A stretch of DNA of 64,000 bases. Source: Pseudobdellovibrio sp. GTDB lineage: Bacteria > Bdellovibrionota > Bdellovibrionia > Bdellovibrionales > Bdellovibrionaceae. The position numbers and the translations under genes were made by a program. Every line of letters begins with the position of its first letter. Position 1 is the first letter of the stretch. This document shows, in pieces, positions 1-7,276 of this stretch. Below the pieces are notes generated by a model, which made no database searches, was not told where the DNA came from, and saw only the letters and a program-made list of their open reading frames with translations. The stretch is taken from contig JAMPXC010000003.1 of assembly GCA_023701385.1 (NCBI GenBank), positions 1-64,000 on the forward strand, written 5' to 3'.

Positions 1-93
1 GCATAGTATTTTTATAGCCTAAATGGTTCGCATAAACTAGACCTTTTATATATTCTGGTATTCAAAAATTAACTTACTGTTTATGCTATAGGC

Positions 94-591
94 ATGAATA
101 ATACACCGGAAGCATCTTTGAAGAAACCTCTCGGCGTTTACGCCATGGCCATCCTGTTCATCTTAGCCCCTTTAGGAAACATCTTAATCAGCTTTTTAGG
201 CTCGGGCCTGGCAAACTGGTACGAACCACCGATCTTTATGGCTTTGTTAAAAACAATTTCTGTTTTTGATTGGATTTGGTTAGGTCTTCTGATCTTAACT
301 GGGGTTCTATTGTTCATTCAGCACAAACTTTCATGGACTATGGCTATTATGTCTTTAGTCGTGGTGCTTGGTATCAATGCTTTTAGACTTTTTCAGGCAG
401 ATCCGAACTCGATTGAGCCTAACTTTCTTAAAATATTTTCGATTTTAGCGGTGGTAACAACTTTAGGGGTTCTGGTAATCGCATTCTACTTCAAATTTCC
501 ATACATCGACCGCCGCACTAAGTGGACCTCGACTGAACATAATCCAGACCGAAGAATTGAAGAGCGTGATTCTGAACGTCGGAAAAAATAG
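94..591 (+). CDS. Four-helix inner-membrane protein, unknown function
   Basis: The 165-residue product has four hydrophobic segments, at roughly residues 15-37, 55-73, 80-98 and 112-132. They are followed by a short, very charged tail (PYIDRRTKW, then an Arg/Glu-rich end) that should lie in the cytoplasm. There is no cleavable signal peptide and no motif I recognise. It stands alone: the next gene starts 138 bp downstream behind its own promoter-like region. No function is proposed. Confidence is for a real gene, based on coherent membrane topology and codon use like its neighbours. Confidence 0.75.
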   Translation: MNNTPEASLKKPLGVYAMAILFILAPLGNILISFLGSGLANWYEPPIFMALLKTISVFDWIWLGLLILTGVLLFIQHKLSWTMAIMSLVVVLGINAFRLFQADPNSIEPNFLKIFSILAVVTTLGVLVIAFYFKFPYIDRRTKWTSTEHNPDRRIEERDSERRKK

Positions 592-598
592 CCTTAGG

Positions 599-650
599 GT
601 GTCTCATTTTAGATCGTAACATAATGATTTAAGTTATTAAAAAGAGACAC
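599..650. repeat. Inverted repeat GTGTCTC...GAGACAC upstream of the Cys-rich paralogue operon
   Basis: Seven-base arms at 599-605 and 644-650 are exact reverse complements. They lie 80-131 bases upstream of the start at 730. TGAGAC/GTCTCA words also occur in pairs upstream of two other exported-protein genes (30771-30785 and 42077-42117). A regulator site is an inference. Confidence 0.4.
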
Positions 651-656
651 CGATAA
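629..656 (+). promoter_or_regulatory. Possible sigma-28 (FliA-type) promoter
   Basis: TTAAGTTA at 629-636 and ACCGATAA at 649-656 resemble the FliA consensus TAAAGTTT-N11-GCCGATAA, with a 12-base gap here. The -10-like part matches 7 of 8 and the -35-like part 6 of 8. It would start transcription near 663, ahead of the operon beginning at 730. This is a by-eye match and needs a transcription start map. Confidence 0.35.
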
Positions 657-729
657 GGGACTGTATTTGTATAGAAATTAAAACGGATTTTTTTGAGATA
701 CATTTTAAGGATTAAGACAGGAGACAGTC

Positions 730-2880
730 ATGAGCTTAAGGCTTTCTATGAGAAATGTTTTTAAATCACTAGCTGCAACAGGCTCGGTTTTAACGATGGT
801 TTTTGCACCAGTGGCTCACGGGTATCAAGCTGAAGATACTTTTAAAAAACAAATCGAATCTTTCATGACAGAGACTCAACTTAGTAAGCGTATTACTTAT
901 AAAGAGTTCTGGAATAAAACTAAACACTTATACTCAGGCCAAGTTTACGCTGATGTTGAGCGCTACTTAATGTCTTCTCCGAATGAATTAATGCCTGAGT
1001 TTACTTTAAAAGAATCAGTAAGCTCTACAGGAGAAAAAATCCCAACTCTTACGATCAGCGAAAAAGGTAAATCATACCAAATGCAAATCTTTGGTGAAAA
1101 AACCAAGTTTGCTAAGTTTAACAATGTTGTTTTAACTGAAAATGACTTGATGTTAATTACGCCGGCGATGAAACGTATTATGGCGTCTGACATCAAAATC
1201 AAAAAAGCCCACGATAAAAATTTAATTAAAGCTAACTCTGAAAAATTCTCTGGCACGCCAAAAATCACTCGTGAAATGTGGAAAAAACTAAGCCCTATGC
1301 AGCGCGCTCAGTTTATGCTGAATTTAAGACTTCTTTATTCAGGTGCTGCAGATGTTATGAATGCTAAAGAAACTTTAGATCTTAAAAAGAGCGTAGATCC
1401 TAAAAAAGGTAAAAAAACTTCTTCACTAGAAGGTGGAACGGCTTCGCCATTACAAAAATGGAACAACTTCTTTGCTTTATTAAATGGTGAAGTCGAAGCT
1501 TTCGGTGTTGGTTCTGATTGCGTAGTTGCCGGTTACATCGGTAAATACGGCCCTGATAAAAAATGTAAATACCCTTCAGAAGCGCTTTCTGCGGCAAAAT
1601 CACAAAACTGTTCGATGCCATGTAATCCGACTATCTATGGTTACAATAATGGCGGCTTATTTTGTTTAACAAACAGTGCTGAATTGCAAACGGCTACTCA
1701 TCGTAACCAAGGTTGTGACATTAAAATGCCGTTAACTGCTGTAGTAGATGCATTGCCAAAATCAAATGATCCAACTCATGGATCTAAGCGTTACGAAGGT
1801 GTGGCTGAAAGAAATAAAAGCGAAGCGAAAGCTGAATTTGAAAAAAACAAGAAAGTTCAAGAGCTTTCACAAAACTACTTAGCGAGTATGCTTAAAGAAC
1901 CACAAAAAACGGCTTTCATGAGTGGTAATATTGATGATGCTCTTTTAGCTGAACTTCAAAAAATTCAAAAAAACTTTGATGATACTATTGGCGCTGCACG
2001 TACAGCTTGTGCTGCTGCAGCTGATAACAAAGAACAATATGATAAAAATTTTGAAGGGGCTTGTGATCAGCTACACAGACGTTTCTTATTTGTAGCTGAG
2101 TCGTTAGCAGTTAAACCAGGTTGTCCAGGTAGCAAAGCTATTAATCCAGAAACATTAAAATGTTCTTGTGAGGGTGGTGAAGTTCTTCCTGGTACACCAT
2201 CTTGTCCTGTAGTTTCTTCTCCGACTGAACAAGAAGTCGTAGCAAGTGGTACAACTGAAGTTATTGAAGAAAAATTACAGTGTACGAACGGAACTGTTGA
2301 AAAAGAAGGTTCATGCGTTTGTGAAGACGGTAAAGAGCCATCGGGTAAAGATAAAAAATGTGGATCTGGATTTAACTGGAAACCATGGTTGATCGGTGCT
2401 GGTGTCATCGGTGGTGCAGCTTTACTTTACTTCTTATTTAAGAAAAAGAAAAAAGATAAGCCAGATACTCCCGTAGTGACGCCTCCACAAGGTTGTACAA
2501 ATGTTTGTGCGGCTAACACAACTTTAAATCCTACAACATGTGCTTGTGATCCTATCGTTCAACAGCCAACATGTCAGGCGCCACAAGTGTTAACAAATGG
2601 CGCGTGTGCGTGCCCTGCGGTGAATGCATGTACTCCGGGTCAGCAAGTGTATAACTTAAGTACTTGCCAATGTGATACTGTAGTTCAGCAAGGAATTTGT
2701 CCGGATGGAGTAACTCAATACTTCACACCTCCGGGACCAGCAACTTGCCCTGCGCCGACTCAATGCCAAAACGGAACGCAAGTTTATCCACCTAATGTTT
2801 GTCCGCCAGTTACTGAAGGTGGAAGTGGCAATAACTGCCCAAGCGGAAACTGCAGCGGCGGCGTACCGAGCGCGAACTAA
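730..2880 (+). CDS. Exported, membrane-anchored Cys-rich protein, paralogue A
   Basis: The 716-residue product has a signal peptide ending near AHG (about residue 31) and a long Lys-rich middle. A Cys-containing core includes GYIGKYG, MPCNPTIYG and LQTATHRNQGC. One membrane helix at about residues 551-570 is followed by a run of five lysines, and the tail has 16 cysteines in about 120 residues in CxC and CxxC-like spacings. The start has a good ribosome site (AGGAG at 720-724). The next gene is a full-length paralogue, and a 45-base block (1243-1287) is identical to 3472-3516 in it. Family unknown. By the positive-inside rule the Lys run would put the Cys-rich tail in the cytoplasm, which is odd for a disulphide-like pattern. 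Confidence 0.85.
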   Translation: MSLRLSMRNVFKSLAATGSVLTMVFAPVAHGYQAEDTFKKQIESFMTETQLSKRITYKEFWNKTKHLYSGQVYADVERYLMSSPNELMPEFTLKESVSSTGEKIPTLTISEKGKSYQMQIFGEKTKFAKFNNVVLTENDLMLITPAMKRIMASDIKIKKAHDKNLIKANSEKFSGTPKITREMWKKLSPMQRAQFMLNLRLLYSGAADVMNAKETLDLKKSVDPKKGKKTSSLEGGTASPLQKWNNFFALLNGEVEAFGVGSDCVVAGYIGKYGPDKKCKYPSEALSAAKSQNCSMPCNPTIYGYNNGGLFCLTNSAELQTATHRNQGCDIKMPLTAVVDALPKSNDPTHGSKRYEGVAERNKSEAKAEFEKNKKVQELSQNYLASMLKEPQKTAFMSGNIDDALLAELQKIQKNFDDTIGAARTACAAAADNKEQYDKNFEGACDQLHRRFLFVAESLAVKPGCPGSKAINPETLKCSCEGGEVLPGTPSCPVVSSPTEQEVVASGTTEVIEEKLQCTNGTVEKEGSCVCEDGKEPSGKDKKCGSGFNWKPWLIGAGVIGGAALLYFLFKKKKKDKPDTPVVTPPQGCTNVCAANTTLNPTTCACDPIVQQPTCQAPQVLTNGACACPAVNACTPGQQVYNLSTCQCDTVVQQGICPDGVTQYFTPPGPATCPAPTQCQNGTQVYPPNVCPPVTEGGSGNNCPSGNCSGGVPSAN

Positions 2881-2910
2881 AATTTTTAGTTGGATTTTTA
2901 AAGGATAATT

Positions 2911-5016
2911 ATGATGAACACGATCTTAAAAAAAATTAACGGTTTGTTGGTAACAGTTTCAATGGCTACCATGGTTTTCAGCCCGGTAGCTATGGGTAAA
3001 CAAGCTCAAGCTGAAGCTGAAAAAATCTCTAAAGCGCAACTGGAACAGTTCGTGCAAGAGTTCGGTTTAAATAAGTCAATGACAGTGGGTGAGTTCTATA
3101 AAAAGAACAAAGATCAATTTCCTCCACGTATTCAAAAAATGATCGAGCCGTTAATGACTCAATTTAAAAACGAAGCGATGCCGCAATTTGAAGTAACACA
3201 AGCGAAGAACTCGCAAGGTGAAATGGTTGCGACTCTTCGTATTACTGGTAAAGATCAGCTATCAAGTATCCAATTCTTAGGTGAAAAAGGTAAATTTGTA
3301 AAATTTGATAATACGAATTTAACTTTGGAAGACGTTGCAAACTTTGATGATATGTTTGCAAAACTTTATTTCGGAGATGCTTCTCACCGTAAAGGAATGG
3401 GCGATGCCTATACGTCTCCGAAAACAATGAAAAAACAAACTAAAACAACGGCTAAAGCTGTTGTTCCGGCTAAATTCTCTGGCACGCCAAAAATCACTCG
3501 TGAAATGTGGAAAAAAATGACGCCAATGGAGCGTGCCCAATTCATGATGAATATGAGAATGCTTTGGTCGGGCGCTCAAGATGTTCTTGATGCTAAAGAA
3601 CTGCGTAAAAAAGGTAAAAAGACTTCTTCATTAGACAAATGGAATAATTTCTTTTCTATGCTTGATGAAGCACAAGCGGCTGATACGAAGTGCGTAGTAG
3701 CAGGTTATATCGGTACTTACGGTACTGGCAAACGTTGTAATTACCCAGCTGGTGCGAAAACTGGTGGTTGTAACTTCCCATGTAATCCAACGATCTACGG
3801 TTTTGATTCAAGCGGTAAACAATTTTGCTTATCGAGCTCAAACGAATTGCAAACAGCTACTCACTATAATAAAGGTTGTGATGCAAAAATGCCTTTAACA
3901 TCGGTTGAGCTACCTTTGCCAGCGCAAGCTGCCGGTAAAGATGCTTCTCGTTACCAAGGTATTTTAGAAGCGAATAAAGCTCAGGCTTTAAAAGATCCAG
4001 CAGCTCTTGCGAACACAAAAAAATACTTAGAAAGTATGTTAAATGGTTCGTCTCCAGAATTAAAAGATGCTTTTGCAAAAGGTAATATCACAGCAGAACT
4101 TTTAGCTAAGCTTCAAGAGATTCAAACTAACTTTGATTCTACAATCACAGCGGCCCGTAATGATTGTGCGGCAGCGGCTGGTGAAACTCAGTATGACCGC
4201 GAATTCTGGGGTGCTTGTGACCAATTACACAAACGTTTCTTATTTGTTGCTGCTTACTTAGAAAAAAATCCTGGTTGTAAAGACGGCGGTAAAGTTGATG
4301 AATCAACATTAACTTGTTCTTGTGTAAGTGGTCCAGCAGTAGCTCCGGGTGCGGTTTGCGCAACTCTTCCTACACCAACACCTGAACCTCCGACGTCTGG
4401 AACTCCAGTGGTTGAACCTCCATCTGATGGTGGTGGTCAATGTGATCCAAAATGTTCTGGCGGTGAAGTTTGTCAAAAAACAGCTTCAGCAGGTGATAAT
4501 GATGTTTGGGAATGTGTAAAACCTGGTGGCGATAAACCAGATAAAGATAAAAAAGGTGGCTTCTGGTCGGGCTTATGGAATGGCGTTAAAAAAGTAGCTC
4601 CATGGGTTATCGGTGGTGCGGCTTTATGGTTGTTATATAGCAAGTTCTTAAAACCGAAAAAGCCTGCATTAAAATCAGCAGGCGATGCATGTCCTAACGG
4701 AACAATTCCTCCATGTGGTCAAACATGTACAGCACCTCAAGCCATGCTTTCAAGCGGTGTTTGCGGATGTCCAGCGTGCCCTCCAGGCCAAACTATGACA
4801 AATGCTTCTTCGTGTTTATGTGAAAACACAACAGTAACAACGACACTTTATGTTTGTGCTGATGGTGTTACACAAGTCAGTGATTTAGCAAACTGTCCGG
4901 CGACACAACTTCTTTGTCCGGGTACAACAGACACGTATGTGACGAATTTACTGAATTGTCCAGAGACGACAACGACGACTCCGACAACAACTAAACCAGT
5001 GGATTCTACGCGCTAA
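2911..5016 (+). CDS. Exported, membrane-anchored Cys-rich protein, paralogue B
   Basis: This 701-residue tandem paralogue of the preceding gene has the same order: signal peptide (to about residue 29), Lys-rich segment, KFSGTPKITREMWKK block, Cys core (GYIGTYG, FPCNPTIYGF, LQTATHYNKGC), single membrane helix at about 562-578 with Lys on its C-terminal side, and a Cys-rich tail with 12 cysteines ending in a Thr-rich stretch. It starts 30 bp after paralogue A and its stop overlaps the start of the RDD gene by one base, so the three form an operon. Conservation is strongest in the middle and weaker in the tails. No catalytic motif was recognised. A surface or periplasmic structural or adhesive role is only a guess. 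Confidence 0.85.
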   Translation: MMNTILKKINGLLVTVSMATMVFSPVAMGKQAQAEAEKISKAQLEQFVQEFGLNKSMTVGEFYKKNKDQFPPRIQKMIEPLMTQFKNEAMPQFEVTQAKNSQGEMVATLRITGKDQLSSIQFLGEKGKFVKFDNTNLTLEDVANFDDMFAKLYFGDASHRKGMGDAYTSPKTMKKQTKTTAKAVVPAKFSGTPKITREMWKKMTPMERAQFMMNMRMLWSGAQDVLDAKELRKKGKKTSSLDKWNNFFSMLDEAQAADTKCVVAGYIGTYGTGKRCNYPAGAKTGGCNFPCNPTIYGFDSSGKQFCLSSSNELQTATHYNKGCDAKMPLTSVELPLPAQAAGKDASRYQGILEANKAQALKDPAALANTKKYLESMLNGSSPELKDAFAKGNITAELLAKLQEIQTNFDSTITAARNDCAAAAGETQYDREFWGACDQLHKRFLFVAAYLEKNPGCKDGGKVDESTLTCSCVSGPAVAPGAVCATLPTPTPEPPTSGTPVVEPPSDGGGQCDPKCSGGEVCQKTASAGDNDVWECVKPGGDKPDKDKKGGFWSGLWNGVKKVAPWVIGGAALWLLYSKFLKPKKPALKSAGDACPNGTIPPCGQTCTAPQAMLSSGVCGCPACPPGQTMTNASSCLCENTTVTTTLYVCADGVTQVSDLANCPATQLLCPGTTDTYVTNLLNCPETTTTTPTTTKPVDSTR

Positions 5017-5600
5017 TGATTATTGAAAAAAATCAATCGCATAACGAAATCGAAAAAACCAGAGTTCCTAAAAAAGACTCTGGCCGCGGAGCTGACTTAA
5101 CCAAGTCAGCTCTTTTTCGTGATCAGCATATTGATTTTGATCTTGGTTTTTTAGGTGGTCCGCAAAAACGTACAGGGTTTAGATTGTCAATCTGGATGTG
5201 GTTAGCAGCTACGATTGATACTTTAGTTGTTTTATCTGTTAGTTGTTTTTTTATGTTATGTTACTCGTTAATGATGAAGCTAGGTCTTCGTTCCGCACTT
5301 GGTTTTACTTTGTCACATGAAAATGTTGTTATGACTTTTTCAGTTTTCTTTTTATTCAGTGGCTGGATGTATTTCATCGCCATGCGCGCCTTAACCGGAT
5401 CTTCAATCGGTGAAAAAACGTGTTCGTTGCGCTTAGGGCAGCCTCATGAACGCGTAAAAAGATCTTATCTTGCACGCGTTGTAATTCGCACCACGTTGAC
5501 TTTGTTTACAGGTATTATCACACTTCCGTTATTATCATTGGCTTTTAAGACGGATATCGTAGGCCATATTACAGGCTTAAATATTTATTCTCTCAAATAA
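5016..5600 (+). CDS. RDD family integral membrane protein
   Basis: The 194-residue protein has a charged N-terminal 55 residues followed by an RDD-type membrane domain. WMWLAATIDTLVVL is the first helix with the family Asp, and MRALTGSSIGEKTCSLRLG matches the usual loop before the last segment. A third hydrophobic stretch is at about 155-180. RDD proteins are small membrane proteins of mostly unknown, possibly transport-related, function. Its ATG overlaps the stop of the Cys-rich paralogue B, which implies translational coupling. The 3' end overlaps the convergent methyltransferase gene by 24 bp. Confidence 0.8.
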   Translation: MIIEKNQSHNEIEKTRVPKKDSGRGADLTKSALFRDQHIDFDLGFLGGPQKRTGFRLSIWMWLAATIDTLVVLSVSCFFMLCYSLMMKLGLRSALGFTLSHENVVMTFSVFFLFSGWMYFIAMRALTGSSIGEKTCSLRLGQPHERVKRSYLARVVIRTTLTLFTGIITLPLLSLAFKTDIVGHITGLNIYSLK

Positions 5601-6716
5601 CATCACAACTTCAAAATGACTCGTTTGCGGAAACTGATCCACGATGTGGGTTTTGGTAATCTTGTAGTTATGTTGCAAGAAAATTTCGCTATCAGCTCGA
5701 AGTGATTCTGGATAGCAAGAAACATAAATAATTTTATTAGGATTGGCTGCAATCACATTTTGCGTAAAACTTTTTAATCCTGACTTAGGTGGGTTTACCA
5801 GAACTGTATCAGGGGTAGTCTGTGTAATTGTTTGTGGTCTTTGAAAGTCGCCGGCGTTGATCGTAAGATTTTCTGTTAAGTTATTTTCTTTGGCCGTAAT
5901 TTTTACGCTTTCAAGAGCGAAGTCATCGTTTTCAAATACACTGACTTTGTGGCCAAGGCTTAAAAGCGGAAAAGTGTATTGCCCAATGCCACAGCCAAAT
6001 TCCCAGATGTTTTCAGTTTTGCCAGACATCCATTCGGCAATAATATCAGTCATAAGTTTTGCTGTAGCAGCAGAAGGTTGTGTGAAGCTGCTAACTGCGC
6101 AGTTTAGATTTAGTGGAGTGTTTGTTTTGTAGTTGCAGGTATGAAACCAGTGCTGCATTTTGGGACCAGCTAATTTGATTTGTTCTTTATCAAAACTAGC
6201 TTCATCCAAGCATTTTTTCTTTTGCCCAACTTCGATAAAAAAATCTTTTGAAAGTTTTTGTAAAACAGTTTTTTCGACAAGCAAGTTTTTAATATCGTTA
6301 TTAGCAAAATCTAACCAGAGGCCATATTTAGAGATCTGATTACGGCTAGAAACACGCAGCCTGATCGTACCAATACGAATATTGAACTTAGTCTGTGTGA
6401 GTAAATCAAAAGCCTCTTGAAGCTTTGGTGTAAGTTGTAGGCATTTATTGATCGGAATAAAATTTCGTTCTTTATCTATAAGACCTATTTTATTTTCTTT
6501 AATGATAAAATCAAAACGCTCGCGAAGACCATATTCACCGGCTGAATGAGAGCGAGACCTGTTAGGCGCAAGATGGCCTTGGAATAATTGCTCCAAACGT
6601 TTTGTTTTTTCAAGAAGTTGATCGTTATAAGAAACTCCCCATAACGAGCACCCCGGGCATGTCGTGGCTAGCTCACAAACTTTCATTAAAGTAGATGTTG
6701 TAGTTTTTGCGGACAA
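5577..6716 (-). CDS. SAM-dependent RNA m5U methyltransferase-like protein (TrmA/RlmC/RlmD family)
   Basis: The 379-residue product begins with a Cx5CxxC cluster (C13, C19, C22) as in the Fe-S-containing members. Then come a Rossmann SAM motif EFGCGIGQYTFPL, the NPPKSGL motif that replaces DPPR.G, and YVSCYPESL with the family catalytic Cys near residue 335, before a typical end (HFEVVMLFE). There is no N-terminal TRAM domain. The expected reaction is methylation of uridine C5 in rRNA or tRNA; the exact target cannot be told. The gene overlaps the upstream 2H phosphoesterase-like gene by 31 bp and the convergent RDD gene by 24 bp. Confidence 0.85.
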   Translation of the reverse strand: MSAKTTTSTLMKVCELATTCPGCSLWGVSYNDQLLEKTKRLEQLFQGHLAPNRSRSHSAGEYGLRERFDFIIKENKIGLIDKERNFIPINKCLQLTPKLQEAFDLLTQTKFNIRIGTIRLRVSSRNQISKYGLWLDFANNDIKNLLVEKTVLQKLSKDFFIEVGQKKKCLDEASFDKEQIKLAGPKMQHWFHTCNYKTNTPLNLNCAVSSFTQPSAATAKLMTDIIAEWMSGKTENIWEFGCGIGQYTFPLLSLGHKVSVFENDDFALESVKITAKENNLTENLTINAGDFQRPQTITQTTPDTVLVNPPKSGLKSFTQNVIAANPNKIIYVSCYPESLRADSEIFLQHNYKITKTHIVDQFPQTSHFEVVMLFERINI

Positions 6717-7231
6717 GATTTTGGATCTTTAACTACGCCTTGTTCAAAGTGTAAATCTTTTTCAGTAAATCCTAAAGTAATGTGCGGGTAAAACAGCTCT
6801 GAGTTAAAATTATCTACGCCGTATTTGTTCTTTAAAAACATGCGAAAGCCTTTAATTTCAGGTGCATGCACTACGATGTAGTAAGTTTTAAAAACTTTAT
6901 TTTTCTCTTTTAACGAACCTTCGCCAAGACATACTTTATCAAATATTTTTGCAGACCAGTTTTCCCATTCTTGATGAATTACTTCTGGAGAAATTTTTTC
7001 TGATAAAGTTTTAAACTCAGGCGGGGTTATGACTGTAATATGGGCTTCACCACGGTTAACAAGCTTTATGCTTAAAAATGTATCAAGTCTATCTAGTGTG
7101 GCTTTGTATTCAGGGTATTCTAGATCAAGAGAGACGTAGTTCTTAATTGAAGCTGGTTTTTTATCACTCGCCACTGGCTGATTTTTGCAGCCCGCAGCGA
7201 AAAGCAAAGCATAAAGTAATACCCATTTCAT
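6686..7231 (-). CDS. Exported 2H phosphoesterase-like lipoprotein
   Basis: Two HxT motifs (AHITVIT, His 64, and YPHITLGF, His 150, counted from the chosen start) are spaced as in the 2H phosphoesterase / 2',5'-RNA ligase superfamily. The N-terminus is a short signal peptide ending in a lipobox-like FAAGC. The ATG at 7231 was preferred over the one 12 bases upstream because GAGGA sits 5-6 bases before it, and it gives a clean signal peptide. 2H enzymes usually act on RNA ends or cyclic phosphates inside cells, so a lipoprotein form is unusual. It would face the periplasm or cell surface. It overlaps the methyltransferase gene by 31 bp and is divergent from the M28 peptidase. Confidence 0.75.
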   Translation of the reverse strand: MKWVLLYALLFAAGCKNQPVASDKKPASIKNYVSLDLEYPEYKATLDRLDTFLSIKLVNRGEAHITVITPPEFKTLSEKISPEVIHQEWENWSAKIFDKVCLGEGSLKEKNKVFKTYYIVVHAPEIKGFRMFLKNKYGVDNFNSELFYPHITLGFTEKDLHFEQGVVKDPKSCPQKLQHLL

Positions 7232-7276
7232 AAAAATCCTCATACAGTTTTTTATATCTTAAGGACTACAGTTTAT

